64,000 nucleotides of DNA from JAADHI01 sp964451325 (GTDB taxonomy: Bacteria > Nitrospirota > Nitrospiria > SBBL01 > JAADHI01), in contig CAYVHO010000002.1 in NCBI GenBank assembly GCA_964451325.1, positions 1 through 64,000 on the forward strand, in the 5' to 3' direction. The notes beneath the pieces were generated by a model, which searched no databases, was not told the DNA's origin, and saw only the letters and a list, made by a program, of their open reading frames with translations. The stretch's first letter is position 1. The number at the start of each line of letters is the position of its first letter. Both the position numbers and the translations under genes were made by a program. Positions 16,993 to 25,643 of the stretch are shown piece by piece.

Positions 16993-18111
16993 ATGGAATG
17001 TGACTGTATCGGCGTGGACACCGAGGGCGATTCACTCTTTAGCTACAAAGAACGTGTCAGCCTCATCCAGATTTCCGGCAATGACAAACACTATGTTTTT
17101 GACCCTTTACTTCTTGACGACCTTGAGGCCTTGAGCCCTCTTTTTGCCAACCCGTCCATCTTGAAAATATTTCACGGCTCAGACTACGACGTGGTGTCCC
17201 TAAAACGAGACTATGACTTTCAGATCGCCCCCATATTTGATACCGCCCTGGCCGCACGTGCGATTGGCTTGAAGCGTTTCTCGCTTCAAAGCCTCATTGA
17301 AACCTATTTTCAAGTCACACTGGTCAAAAAATATCAGAAAGCCAATTGGAAATCACGTCCGCTCTCCAAAGAACAATTGGACTACGCCTCACTCGATACG
17401 GCCTACCTCGTGACCCTTTATGAAATACTCAAAGCCGAGGTTGAAAAGAAGGGACGTTGGGATCAAATCGAAGAAGAATGCAAACTCATGGAAGAAATCA
17501 CCTGGAGCGGAAAAGATTTTGAACCGAATGACTACATCCGCACAAAGGGCGCACGCGCACTTTCAGAGTCCGAGCAAAAAGTCCTCAGAGCCTTAGTTGC
17601 GGCACGAGACCAACTGGCCTGCGCGCGAGATTACCCTCCCTTTAAAATTATCTCCAGTCGGCATTTGATCTTAATGGCCGAAAAAACACCGCAGGATCAA
17701 GACAGCTTGATGGCCCTTTTTCCGAAAAAAAATATGGCGATTACAAGACATGCTGAACGTTGGTTGACCGCCATTCAGAAAGGCCTGGAGAGTAAAGACC
17801 CTTTGCCTGAACGCGTAAAAAGCAATAACGGCCCCCTAACGAATAGCCAGGAAAAGCTGCTAAAAACCTTAAAAATATGGCGAAACAAACAGGCTGAAGA
17901 TGAAGGTCTTGAACCCGCCATGATTTTGACAGGAAACGTATTAAAAGAAGTCGCACGCCAGAAACCAAAAACCATCGACGGTTTCACTCAAATCCCACTC
18001 ATGCGAAAGTGGCAAAACAAACGCTACGGCACACCCCTGCTTCAAGTTCTTCATGCTAAAACACACAAAGAAAATAGCACTTCAGGGCAAAATGCCCCTA
18101 ATCCAACTTAA
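16993..18111 (+). CDS. rnd: Ribonuclease D (DEDD exonuclease with HRDC domain)
   Basis: RNase D trims the 3' ends of tRNA precursors and other small RNAs. The DEDDy motifs are present: VDTEGD (Exo I), IFHGSDYDV (Exo II) and LDYASLDTAYLVTLYE (Exo III, with the Tyr). The C-terminal half holds an HRDC region with its helical repeats near residues 200-350. The first ATG at 16993 leaves only eight residues before VDTEGD, too few for the first strand; homologous-looking sequence (YQYITQAEARDVA) continues upstream in frame to ATC at 16933, which has GGGAG eight bases before it. The real start is therefore probably an unusual codon, or the region has a sequence error. Confidence 0.88.
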   Translation: MECDCIGVDTEGDSLFSYKERVSLIQISGNDKHYVFDPLLLDDLEALSPLFANPSILKIFHGSDYDVVSLKRDYDFQIAPIFDTALAARAIGLKRFSLQSLIETYFQVTLVKKYQKANWKSRPLSKEQLDYASLDTAYLVTLYEILKAEVEKKGRWDQIEEECKLMEEITWSGKDFEPNDYIRTKGARALSESEQKVLRALVAARDQLACARDYPPFKIISSRHLILMAEKTPQDQDSLMALFPKKNMAITRHAERWLTAIQKGLESKDPLPERVKSNNGPLTNSQEKLLKTLKIWRNKQAEDEGLEPAMILTGNVLKEVARQKPKTIDGFTQIPLMRKWQNKRYGTPLLQVLHAKTHKENSTSGQNAPNPT

Positions 18112-19711
18112 AGCGTCTTATTTTTTCGTATAAGGTAGAAAGTGCAATGCCCAATTCTTTGGCGACGGCTTTTTTATCACCCCCATGGGTTTTGAGCGCA
18201 CGCCGAATAACCTGCTTTTCGACCTCTTCGAGGGACACAGGGGCGGTAGACGCCCCTTCGTTTTCCGCCCAGGGCATGGGCGTCCCCCCTTTTTTTCCAG
18301 CACCAAAAAAGAGTAAATCGTCCATGCTGAGGGCATTTCCCTCCATCAGCACCACACCACGTTCAAGCACATTACGCAGCTCCCGCACATTGCCGGGCCA
18401 GGGATGATCAATCAAAGTATCCAAGATCGCTTGCGGCACATGAACCGACTTCCCTTTCAAGAAATGGTTCACCAGTAAAGGAATATCTTCACGGCGTTCT
18501 CTCAGCGGGGGCAAGGAAATGGGGACAACATTGAGCCTGAAATAAAGATCGGATCGAAAATTTCCTTTTAGAACTTCCTGATCAAGCCAGCGATTTGTTG
18601 CAGCAACCACACGAAAATCTGACTTAATACGCGCATCGCCACCGATGCGCTTCAATTGCTTTTCTTCAAGAACACGCAAAAGCTTAGGCTGCATCTCCAG
18701 AGGAAGCTCCCCAATCTCGTCCAGAAAAACAGTGCCGCCATCAGCCAGCTCAAAAGCCCCTTTTCTTCTCCCAATTGCACCCGTAAACGAGCCTTTTTCG
18801 TGACCAAACAGCTCGGATTCAATCAAATCTTTGGGAATCGCACTACAATCAATCGTAATTAAAGGCCCTTCTGAACGCTCACTCAAACGGTGAATTTCCT
18901 GAGCAACCACTTCTTTTCCGCAGCCTGTTTCTCCTTGGATTAAAATCGAGACGTCACCCCTGGCCCCTTTTCGAACCCATTTGTAAACGGCTTGCATCTT
19001 AAGGCTTTTCCCCACAAGACCGCCTAAAGAAGGCGGCGTTACAGGTGTGGTTTCTTCCTCCACAAACAGCTTGAGCGTCGTATTTCCAATCTGGATTTCG
19101 GAACCAAGTGCCACGGTAAGACTTTGAATCTTTTGACCATCCACACAAGTTCCATTTGTGCTGCCCATGTCACGAACGTGCACACCGCCTGGGCCTGCTT
19201 CCAATTCCAAATGCAGATTAGAGATCGTTTTGTCCGCAACCGGGAAATCACTTCGGCTGCTTCGCCCCACCTTAAGGACACGATTTCCAATGGTAATGCG
19301 TTTGCCTTCATCCGGCCCAGAGGTCACAACCAATTCAAATTTGGCATTGCCCACTTGCGTCGCACTTGCACCAGGCAAATCAAGTGTTGGTTCCCAGGTC
19401 ATCGTGTCACTGGGCTTATCCACCACAACATCCGATGCAAAAACAAGCCGATAAACACCGACATGCAGGACATCGCTATCCCGTAATACCGCCTGATCGA
19501 CATTCCCGTCATTCACCAATAAACCACGAGCACTTTGGTCCACCACGACATAGTTCCGACCCTCTTTGCGGATGAGCGCATGATGACGAGAGACTTCAGG
19601 ATGCGGCAGAACAACATGATTTTCGCGACTCCGCCCGATATAAACCTCCTGATCAAGCAGGGTATAGCTCCAACGAAACTCATCCTTCAAATAGATACGA
19701 ACACTCGCCAT
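18098..19711 (-). CDS. Sigma-54-dependent transcriptional activator with two FHA domains
   Basis: The 537-residue protein has FHA domain 1 (YIGRSRENHVV...SRHHALI, residues 23-75), FHA domain 2 (VGRSSRSDF...GSTNGTCVDG, 147-195), an AAA+ sigma-54 activation domain with Walker A GETGCGKE, loop 1 GSFTGA (usually GAFTGA) and Walker B VFLDEIGE, and a Fis-type helix-turn-helix at the C-terminus (KKAVAKELGIALSTLYEKI). FHA domains bind phosphothreonine, so input probably comes from Ser/Thr kinases, a layout common in Myxococcota. The second FHA has SNLH where SRxH is usual, so it may be degenerate. It overlaps the 3' end of rnd tail to tail. Confidence 0.93.
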   Translation of the reverse strand: MASVRIYLKDEFRWSYTLLDQEVYIGRSRENHVVLPHPEVSRHHALIRKEGRNYVVVDQSARGLLVNDGNVDQAVLRDSDVLHVGVYRLVFASDVVVDKPSDTMTWEPTLDLPGASATQVGNAKFELVVTSGPDEGKRITIGNRVLKVGRSSRSDFPVADKTISNLHLELEAGPGGVHVRDMGSTNGTCVDGQKIQSLTVALGSEIQIGNTTLKLFVEEETTPVTPPSLGGLVGKSLKMQAVYKWVRKGARGDVSILIQGETGCGKEVVAQEIHRLSERSEGPLITIDCSAIPKDLIESELFGHEKGSFTGAIGRRKGAFELADGGTVFLDEIGELPLEMQPKLLRVLEEKQLKRIGGDARIKSDFRVVAATNRWLDQEVLKGNFRSDLYFRLNVVPISLPPLRERREDIPLLVNHFLKGKSVHVPQAILDTLIDHPWPGNVRELRNVLERGVVLMEGNALSMDDLLFFGAGKKGGTPMPWAENEGASTAPVSLEEVEKQVIRRALKTHGGDKKAVAKELGIALSTLYEKIRRFKLD

Positions 19712-19741
19712 GCCAAACCTCTTGCGACAAAAGTAAGCTGC

Positions 19742-19769
19742 ATTATAGACCCTGGGAACATCAAGTCAA
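19742..19769 (-). promoter_or_regulatory. Sigma-70 promoter for the FHA/sigma-54 activator gene
   Basis: Minus strand: TTGACT (19769-19764), 16 bases, TATAAT (19747-19742). The ATG is at 19711, leaving a leader of about 24 bases. Confidence 0.7.
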
Positions 19770-19836
19770 GCCAGGAAACGGTGTCGTAACGACATGATAG
19801 ATTCTGACAAATATTGATTTTGAAACATTTTTGTAT

Positions 19837-19866
19837 TTGACAAGGCCCCTTCCGCTCGGATACTCT
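19837..19866 (+). promoter_or_regulatory. iscR promoter
   Basis: TTGACA at 19837-19842, 18 bases, TACTCT at 19861-19866. Expected start near 19873, leader of about 42 bases. It drives the whole isc operon. Confidence 0.65.
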
Positions 19867-19875
19867 TATATCCGA
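19856..19875. promoter_or_regulatory. Candidate IscR operator over the isc promoter
   Basis: A perfect 7-bp inverted repeat, TCGGATA-N6-TATCCGA, spans the -10 box and transcription start. IscR is known to repress its own operon as [2Fe-2S]-IscR; the position is right for steric repression. The half-site does not match the enterobacterial consensus closely, so its assignment to IscR is inference. Confidence 0.5.
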
Positions 19876-19914
19876 CCATAACAATCGGCGATAGAAAAGG
19901 TCGCCTATAAAACG

Positions 19915-20346
19915 ATGTTAAAACTGACAAAAAAAACAGACTATGCCTTGATGGCCATTAACTATATGTCAGGCCGTAAAACCACGTTTGTGGCCAATAC
20001 CCGAAATATTGCGGAGATCTACAATATCCCACGAGAGCTCCTGGCAAAAATATTACAAACGCTCGCCAAGGCAGAAATCATCCACAGCCAAAATGGCCCC
20101 AAGGGAGGGTATACGCTGCTGAAAGACCCCGCGAAAATCACCCTTGGAGAGATTATCCGGGTCATTGAAGGCCCGATTCAGATTGTGCGTTGCGTTGAGG
20201 GGGACACCACCTGCTCACAAACAGCGCAGTGCACCATTCAAAGCCCCCTCCGCAAAATTGAGAGCCAGATCGTTAATTTTCTGGATAGCATCACCATTGA
20301 GAAACTGGCCAACGAATCCGTCTCGGAAGATTTGAAAGTCACCTGA
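19915..20346 (+). CDS. iscR: Iron-sulfur cluster regulator IscR (Rrf2 family)
   Basis: The 143-residue protein has the Rrf2 winged helix-turn-helix (KKTDYALMAINYMSG...ELLAKILQTLAKA, residues 6-55), the wing GPKGGY and a cysteine cluster at C93, C100 and C106 that would hold a [2Fe-2S] cluster. The first spacing is one residue longer than in E. coli IscR (C92, C98, C104), and a histidine equivalent to its fourth ligand, H107, is not visible. It heads the isc operon, 29 bases before iscS, behind a promoter with an inverted repeat, consistent with feedback repression by cluster status. Confidence 0.92.
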   Translation: MLKLTKKTDYALMAINYMSGRKTTFVANTRNIAEIYNIPRELLAKILQTLAKAEIIHSQNGPKGGYTLLKDPAKITLGEIIRVIEGPIQIVRCVEGDTTCSQTAQCTIQSPLRKIESQIVNFLDSITIEKLANESVSEDLKVT

Positions 20347-20375
20347 GGATCATTGGAATAAATGGAAGGACTCCC

Positions 20376-21593
20376 ATGTTAAAACTCCCTGTTTTTATGG
20401 ACTATCATTCGACAACGCCCGTTGACCCGCGCGTACTCGAAGCCATGCTACCCTATTTTTCTCAAAATTTTGGCAACGCCGCCAGTAAAAACCATTCTTT
20501 TGGCTGGGATGCTGAAGATGCGGTCGCAAAAGCACGTAAACAGATTGCACAACTGATCTCCTGCAATTCAAAAGAAGTCGTGTTTACAAGTGGCGCGACC
20601 GAGTCCAACAACCTTGCCCTAAAAGGCGTCGCGGGCATGTATCGTGAAAAAGGCAACCACATCATTACCGCTGTCACCGAACACAAAGCCATACTCGACA
20701 CCGCGAAACGCCTTGAAAAAGAAGGGTTTGAAATCACTTATCTGACGGTCGGCACAGATGGCCTCATTGATCTCGAAGCACTCAAAGCCGCCATTACCGA
20801 TCAAACCATTTTAATCTCAATCATGCTCGCGAATAACGAAATCGGGGTCATTCAACCTGCTCACGAGATAGGAAAAATCGCAAAAGAAAAAGGTATTATT
20901 TTTCACTGCGACGCGGCACAGGGCGTGGGAAAAGTTCCCATCAACGTCGATGAAATGGGCATTGATCTGATGTCCTTTTCGGCACATAAAATCTACGGAC
21001 CAAAAGGTGTCGGTGGACTTTATGTGAGAAGGAAAAAACCACGGGTCCGACTTTTAGCCTCAATGGACGGCGGCGGCCACGAGCGCGGCATGCGCTCTGG
21101 CACACTCAACGTCCCCAGCATCGTGGGTTTGGGTGAAGCCTGTGCAATTTGCGAAACAGAGATGGAACAAGAAAACCTTCGACTCACCAAAATGCGAAAT
21201 AGATTGCAGAACCACATTATGAGCGAATTGGATGAAGTCTATCTCAACGGGCACCCGGAAAAACGACTGGCACAAAATCTCAATATCAGCTTTGCTTATG
21301 TCGAAGGAGAGTCCCTCATGATGGGACTCAAAGAAATCGCGCTCTCTTCCGGCTCCGCCTGCACAACCGCAACCTTAGAGCCCTCTTATGTCCTACGTGC
21401 TTTGGGTGTCGGCAGTGACCTGGCACACTCTTCGCTGCGTTTTGGGCTGGGTCGTTTTACAACAGATGAAGAAATCGACTATGTCGGAAAACGTGTGGTC
21501 GAAGCGGTCAATCGACTTCGTGAAATGTCACCACTCTACGAAATGGCAAAAGAAGGCATCGACTTAAAAAGTGTGCAATGGACAGAACATTAA
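20376..21593 (+). CDS. iscS: Cysteine desulfurase IscS
   Basis: IscS is a PLP enzyme that takes sulfur from cysteine and passes it as persulfide to IscU (and to tRNA thiolation). The PLP lysine is K205 in SFSAHKIYGP and the persulfide cysteine is C329 in SSGSACTTA, on the long flexible loop of the class I enzymes. The length of 405 matches E. coli (404). Other contexts (GATESNNLA, DAAQGVGK) are intact. Second gene of the isc operon. Confidence 0.97.
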   Translation: MLKLPVFMDYHSTTPVDPRVLEAMLPYFSQNFGNAASKNHSFGWDAEDAVAKARKQIAQLISCNSKEVVFTSGATESNNLALKGVAGMYREKGNHIITAVTEHKAILDTAKRLEKEGFEITYLTVGTDGLIDLEALKAAITDQTILISIMLANNEIGVIQPAHEIGKIAKEKGIIFHCDAAQGVGKVPINVDEMGIDLMSFSAHKIYGPKGVGGLYVRRKKPRVRLLASMDGGGHERGMRSGTLNVPSIVGLGEACAICETEMEQENLRLTKMRNRLQNHIMSELDEVYLNGHPEKRLAQNLNISFAYVEGESLMMGLKEIALSSGSACTTATLEPSYVLRALGVGSDLAHSSLRFGLGRFTTDEEIDYVGKRVVEAVNRLREMSPLYEMAKEGIDLKSVQWTEH

Positions 21594-21615
21594 ACCCAAA
21601 TATTGGAGAATTGAT

Positions 21616-21999
21616 ATGGCTTACAGCGATAAAGTAATCGATCATTACAGCAATCCCCGCAACATGGGCAGTTTAGACAAAAAAGACAAAGACGTGGGTA
21701 CAGGCATCGTTGGTGCGCCGGAGTGTGGCGATGTTATGAAGTTGCAACTCAAAATTTCAGGGGGTGTCATTGAAGATGCACGTTTTAAAACATTTGGCTG
21801 CGGCAGCGCCATCGCAAGCTCAAGCTTAGCCACTGAGTGGGTTAAAGGAAAAACCCTTGACGAAGCCTTTCAGATTAAAAACACAGAGATTGTGAACGAG
21901 CTAAACCTGCCACCCGTCAAAATCCACTGTTCGGTCTTGGCTGAAGATGCCATTAAAGCCGCTATCTCTGATTATAAAAAGAAAAACGAAGCGAGCTGA
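21616..21999 (+). CDS. iscU: Fe-S cluster scaffold IscU
   Basis: The start at 21616 follows GGAGAA (21605) and gives 127 residues, the usual length. Ligands C37, C62 and C105 and the assembly aspartate D39 (PECGDV) are present. LPPVK at 98-102 is the segment recognised by the dedicated chaperone HscA, which is encoded downstream. Clusters are built on IscU from IscS sulfur and released by HscA/HscB. Confidence 0.97.
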   Translation: MAYSDKVIDHYSNPRNMGSLDKKDKDVGTGIVGAPECGDVMKLQLKISGGVIEDARFKTFGCGSAIASSSLATEWVKGKTLDEAFQIKNTEIVNELNLPPVKIHCSVLAEDAIKAAISDYKKKNEAS

Positions 22000-22028
22000 A
22001 CCCTTACAACAAATGTAGAATAGAGGTT

Positions 22029-22382
22029 ATGATGGAAGCAGAAACAACACAAAAAACCGAAATCACACTGACCCCCTCAGCGGTTTCAGAAGTCCGGAGC
22101 ATTATCGAAAAAAAAGCACTGGGGGGTGCAGCGCTCAGGCTTTCTGTCGAGGGCGGAGGCTGCTCCGGTTTAAGTTATAAACTCAATTTTGATAGTGAAA
22201 TCACCCAACATGACGATACCTTTGAGTTTGAGGGTTTAACCGTCATTGTTGACAAAAAAAGTGCCGTACATCTCAGCGGGACGACTTTGGACTTTAGCAC
22301 TGCCTTAGTCGGTGGCGGGTTTAAATTTCAGAATCCCAATGCCAAACAAAGCTGTGGCTGTGGAGAATCGTTTTCAACTTAA
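22029..22382 (+). CDS. iscA: A-type iron-sulfur carrier IscA
   Basis: 117 residues, with the three conserved cysteines: C45 (GGGCSGLSY) and C109/C111 (SCGCGES) near the C-terminus. A-type carriers receive clusters from IscU and deliver them, particularly [4Fe-4S], to apoproteins. Two adjacent ATGs (22029, 22032) are possible starts. Operon position is canonical. Confidence 0.95.
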   Translation: MMEAETTQKTEITLTPSAVSEVRSIIEKKALGGAALRLSVEGGGCSGLSYKLNFDSEITQHDDTFEFEGLTVIVDKKSAVHLSGTTLDFSTALVGGGFKFQNPNAKQSCGCGESFST

Positions 22383-22386
22383 GGTG

Positions 22387-23082
22387 ATGATGCAAATCCT
22401 GACCCAAAAACAAAATACGACCCGGCCCTGTTGGAATTGCCAGTCTGATAACGTGGCCTTGTACAACTGCGGCTCCTGCACATCGATACAGCAGTTTCTG
22501 CACAATACAGATTATTTCAAAATCTTCAATCTGGGTTACACACTCAATATCGACCCGGAACTGCTGGAAAAACAATACTACGAGCTGAGCCGAAGATTTC
22601 ACCCCGATTACTACCAACAACGCCCAAAAGCCGAACAGGACATCAGCCTTGAGAATACAGCACTGCTCAATACAGCCTATCAAACCCTGCAAGATCCCTT
22701 AAAAAAAACAGCTTATCTGCTGCACCTCATTGAAGGGGACGGAGCACTGCCCACTCAAGCCCCGGCGACACTTTTTGAAGAAATCTTTGAAATTCAAGAA
22801 AGCCTAGAAGCGCTTCGCGACTTGCATGAAAACGATGAGGTCGCCCGGACAGAACTGGCGCTCACCCTCTCTCAGGCCGCAGAAAAAATGGCCCATTTCG
22901 AATCAGAAGAAAAGGATCGTCTACAAACACTCTTTTTCGCATGGGACGCATGTGAAGCCAAACGAAACAGCAATGGGTTCTCAAAGGAACAAAAAGAACT
23001 GCTCATGCAAATGAAACAGGTTCTAGGCCATACCGGATACCTTGAACGCATCCTGCAAGACATCAAAACCGCACTGCAATAA
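22387..23082 (+). CDS. hscB: Co-chaperone HscB with N-terminal tetracysteine domain
   Basis: HscB is the J-protein that brings IscU to HscA. It has a J domain with HPD at residues 72-74 (RRFHPDYYQQ) and the C-terminal helical bundle that binds IscU. Before the J domain is CWNC-x9-CGSC (C15, C18, C28, C31), a likely zinc-binding module. E. coli HscB (171 aa) lacks it, while the human and other eukaryotic HSC20 proteins have one; the total here is 231 residues. Start candidates are the two ATGs at 22387 and 22390, just after the iscA stop. Confidence 0.93.
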   Translation: MMQILTQKQNTTRPCWNCQSDNVALYNCGSCTSIQQFLHNTDYFKIFNLGYTLNIDPELLEKQYYELSRRFHPDYYQQRPKAEQDISLENTALLNTAYQTLQDPLKKTAYLLHLIEGDGALPTQAPATLFEEIFEIQESLEALRDLHENDEVARTELALTLSQAAEKMAHFESEEKDRLQTLFFAWDACEAKRNSNGFSKEQKELLMQMKQVLGHTGYLERILQDIKTALQ

Positions 23083-23103
23083 TCCACAGATAAAGGAAAG
23101 TAG

Positions 23104-24936
23104 ATGCCCCACGTTGTCGGAATTGATTTAGGTACCACCAACAGCTTAATCACCTATATGGACGGAGACACCCCGCGAACCATTGCAGGCAAAGAAAATC
23201 AAGTGGCCCTGCCCTCTGTCGTCGCTTTTGATGCGAAGTCTGATGCAAACATGCCTCTCGTTGGAGACCCTGCAAAAGAGCGCCTCACGCGTCATCCGAC
23301 TGAAACCATTTATTCCGTAAAACGTTTTATGGGAAAAGGACGGGAAGACCTTGAAGGTGACCTTGCTTCGATTCCCTTTACACTTGTGGGAAAAGAAAAA
23401 GAAGCCATCCGTATTCAAGTTGGAGAAAAAACCTATACCCCGCCTGAAATCTCCGCCTTCATTCTTCGTGAATTAAAAGAACGGGCGGAAAAAGTCTTAA
23501 ATGGCCCTGTAAAACAAGCCGTTATTACCGTGCCTGCTTACTTTAATGACGCACAACGACAGGCCACAAAAGATGCCGGAAAGCTGGCCGGGCTTGAAGT
23601 TTTACGTATTTTGAACGAACCCACCGCAGCCTCTTTAGCCTACGGACTGCAAAAAGAAAAAGAAGGCATTATTGCGGTCTACGACTTAGGCGGCGGGACT
23701 TTTGATATTTCCATCTTGAAGATTAGAAACGGCATTTTTCAAGTGTTGTCCACCAACGGGGACACGCACCTGGGTGGGGACGATTTTGACCAGAAACTGG
23801 TCGCCGTCATGCGAGACGACATATTGAAACGGTACAAAATCGATATTCAGAAATACCCGGAACACCTGCAAGCCGCGCGTCTGCTTTCAGAAAAAATAAA
23901 GTGCCAACTCTCGACAGAAGAAACCGCTGAGGCAACACTCGTATTGCCCGATCAGCAGCACTACACACGTCAATTTGCCCGCACCGAATTTGAAACCGCC
24001 ATTCGTGATTTACTTGGGCGCACCATTACCTCATGTCAGCAGGCCTTGAGCGACGCAAAGCTTGCGCCTTCGGACGTGGATGAAGTCGTCCTGGTTGGAG
24101 GTTCGACCCGTATTCCCTTAATCAAAGAGGCGGTCGGGGATCTGTTTCAAAAAGTCCCGCACAGCGAACTCAATCCCGACGAAGTCGTCGCCCTCGGTGC
24201 AGCCGTGCAGGGGAAGATTTTATCCGGTGGCATTACCGATATGCTGCTCTTGGATGTCACGCCGCTTTCATTGGGGATAGAGACCATGGGTGGCGTCGTT
24301 AGTCGCCTCATTCAACGAAATTCCACCATCCCCACAACGGCCAAAGAATCCTATACCACCCAGGTTGATGGACAGAAGTCTGTCAAAATTCATGTCGTGC
24401 AAGGCGAACGAGAACTCGTGGAAGACTGTCGCAGCCTCGCAAAATTTAACCTCACGGATATCGATCCCATACCCGCAGGCATGCCGCGTATTGAGGTCAC
24501 GTTTTTGATTGATGCAAACGGCATTTTAAACGTCGCCGCCAAAGATCTACGCAGCGGAAAAGAAACCTCTGTGGAAGTCACGCCCACCTATGGTTTAAGC
24601 GACGAAGACACCGAAAAAATGATCACCGCTTCAATGGAACACGCCAAAGAAGATCTCGAAAAACGACAAAAGATTGAATCAATAAACGAAGCACAAACCG
24701 TGCTCGCTCATACCGAAAAAGCACTAAAACAAGGTAAAAACCTACTTAATGAAGCAGAGCAACAAAAAATTGAATCAGCAATTTCCACTTTAAAAGCAGC
24801 CGTGGAAAAAGGGACACATCGCGAAATTCGAGAAGCACTCACGACACTGGATCAAAGTACACAGCGTTTTGCGGCCGACCTCATGTCTCAGTCTGTCAAA
24901 GAAGCCCTTCAAAACAAAAAACTGTCTGACATCTAA
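23104..24936 (+). CDS. hscA: Fe-S assembly Hsp70 chaperone HscA
   Basis: 610 residues of DnaK-type architecture. The actin-like ATPase has GIDLGTTNSL at the N-terminus, VYDLGGGTFDISIL near 195 and LVGGSTRIP near 335. The substrate-binding domain contains VTPLSLGIETMGG, followed by a helical lid ending without the acidic EEVD-like DnaK tail. It binds the LPPVK loop of IscU and drives cluster transfer by ATP hydrolysis. The neighbours hscB and fdx settle the identity as HscA rather than DnaK. Confidence 0.95.
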   Translation: MPHVVGIDLGTTNSLITYMDGDTPRTIAGKENQVALPSVVAFDAKSDANMPLVGDPAKERLTRHPTETIYSVKRFMGKGREDLEGDLASIPFTLVGKEKEAIRIQVGEKTYTPPEISAFILRELKERAEKVLNGPVKQAVITVPAYFNDAQRQATKDAGKLAGLEVLRILNEPTAASLAYGLQKEKEGIIAVYDLGGGTFDISILKIRNGIFQVLSTNGDTHLGGDDFDQKLVAVMRDDILKRYKIDIQKYPEHLQAARLLSEKIKCQLSTEETAEATLVLPDQQHYTRQFARTEFETAIRDLLGRTITSCQQALSDAKLAPSDVDEVVLVGGSTRIPLIKEAVGDLFQKVPHSELNPDEVVALGAAVQGKILSGGITDMLLLDVTPLSLGIETMGGVVSRLIQRNSTIPTTAKESYTTQVDGQKSVKIHVVQGERELVEDCRSLAKFNLTDIDPIPAGMPRIEVTFLIDANGILNVAAKDLRSGKETSVEVTPTYGLSDEDTEKMITASMEHAKEDLEKRQKIESINEAQTVLAHTEKALKQGKNLLNEAEQQKIESAISTLKAAVEKGTHREIREALTTLDQSTQRFAADLMSQSVKEALQNKKLSDI

Positions 24937-24951
24937 TCATGGGAAAAGTGC

Positions 24952-25278
24952 ATGCCTAAAGTCACCTTTATTACGGAAAATGAAAAGACCACCCTTGAAG
25001 TCACTGCCGGGGGAACGATCCTGGATCTTGCCCTCGACCATGACATCGACATCGAACACAACTGCGGTGGCAACTGCGCCTGCACCACCTGCCATGTCAT
25101 TATTCGTGAAGGCATGAATCATCTCTCCGAGATGGAAGAGGAGGAGGAAGATCGTCTCGACACCTCTCCTGATTTAACCCTCTCCTCCCGTTTGGCCTGC
25201 CAAGCCCTGATCAAAAACGATTGTGTCGTTGAAATTCCAAAAAACACACAAGCCTTTCGAAAAGCAGAGCAACATTGA
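24952..25278 (+). CDS. fdx: ISC-type [2Fe-2S] ferredoxin
   Basis: 108-residue adrenodoxin-type ferredoxin. Ligands are C38-x5-C44-x2-C47 (NCGGNCACTTCHV) and C83 (SRLACQ); an extra cysteine at 42 is also seen in ISC ferredoxins. It supplies electrons to IscS/IscU during cluster building. Its stop codon overlaps the start of iscX (TGATG). Confidence 0.96.
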   Translation: MPKVTFITENEKTTLEVTAGGTILDLALDHDIDIEHNCGGNCACTTCHVIIREGMNHLSEMEEEEEDRLDTSPDLTLSSRLACQALIKNDCVVEIPKNTQAFRKAEQH

Positions 25279-25490
25279 TGAAGCTCAGATGGCAGGACTC
25301 CGAAGACATCGGCATTGAACTTTTTGAAAAATTTCCCGAGATCGACCCCTTAACCCTTCGTTTCACAGATTTACACCAAAAAGTCACCGAATTACACGAT
25401 TTCGAAGATGACCCCAAGGCCTCAAACGAAGGCATCCTAGAGGGTATCCAGATGGCCTGGCATGAGGAATATCAAGACGCACAGGATTGA
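25278..25490 (+). CDS. iscX: IscX (Fe-S assembly adaptor)
   Basis: The 70-residue acidic protein (KLRWQDSEDIGIELFEKFPE...DLHQKVTELHDFED) matches IscX, which binds IscS and iron and tunes desulfurase activity. The ATG at 25278 overlaps the fdx stop by one base; an in-frame TTG one codon earlier is less likely. Last gene of the isc operon. Confidence 0.95.
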   Translation: MKLRWQDSEDIGIELFEKFPEIDPLTLRFTDLHQKVTELHDFEDDPKASNEGILEGIQMAWHEEYQDAQD

Positions 25491-25603
25491 CGTAAATTGC
25501 CTGGAATATCCAACCCAAAGCAATAAATCAAGCGGATAAACATTCTTTGTCAAAACAATCCCTGAAACCGCCGTACAGTGGGCGAATCAGGACCTTCCTA
25601 AAA

Positions 25604-25632
25604 TTGACAATTTTGGCACTTCTGTCTATGTT
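25604..25632 (+). promoter_or_regulatory. Promoter for the amidase gene
   Basis: TTGACA at 25604-25609, 17 bases, TATGTT at 25627-25632. The ATG begins only 11 bases after the -10 box, so the mRNA would have a leader of about five bases. Confidence 0.7.
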
Positions 25633-25643
25633 TAGATTATCTC

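Noticed and set aside
22321..22692. Minus-strand 123-codon frame
   Set aside because: Antisense to hscB and iscA; no start context.
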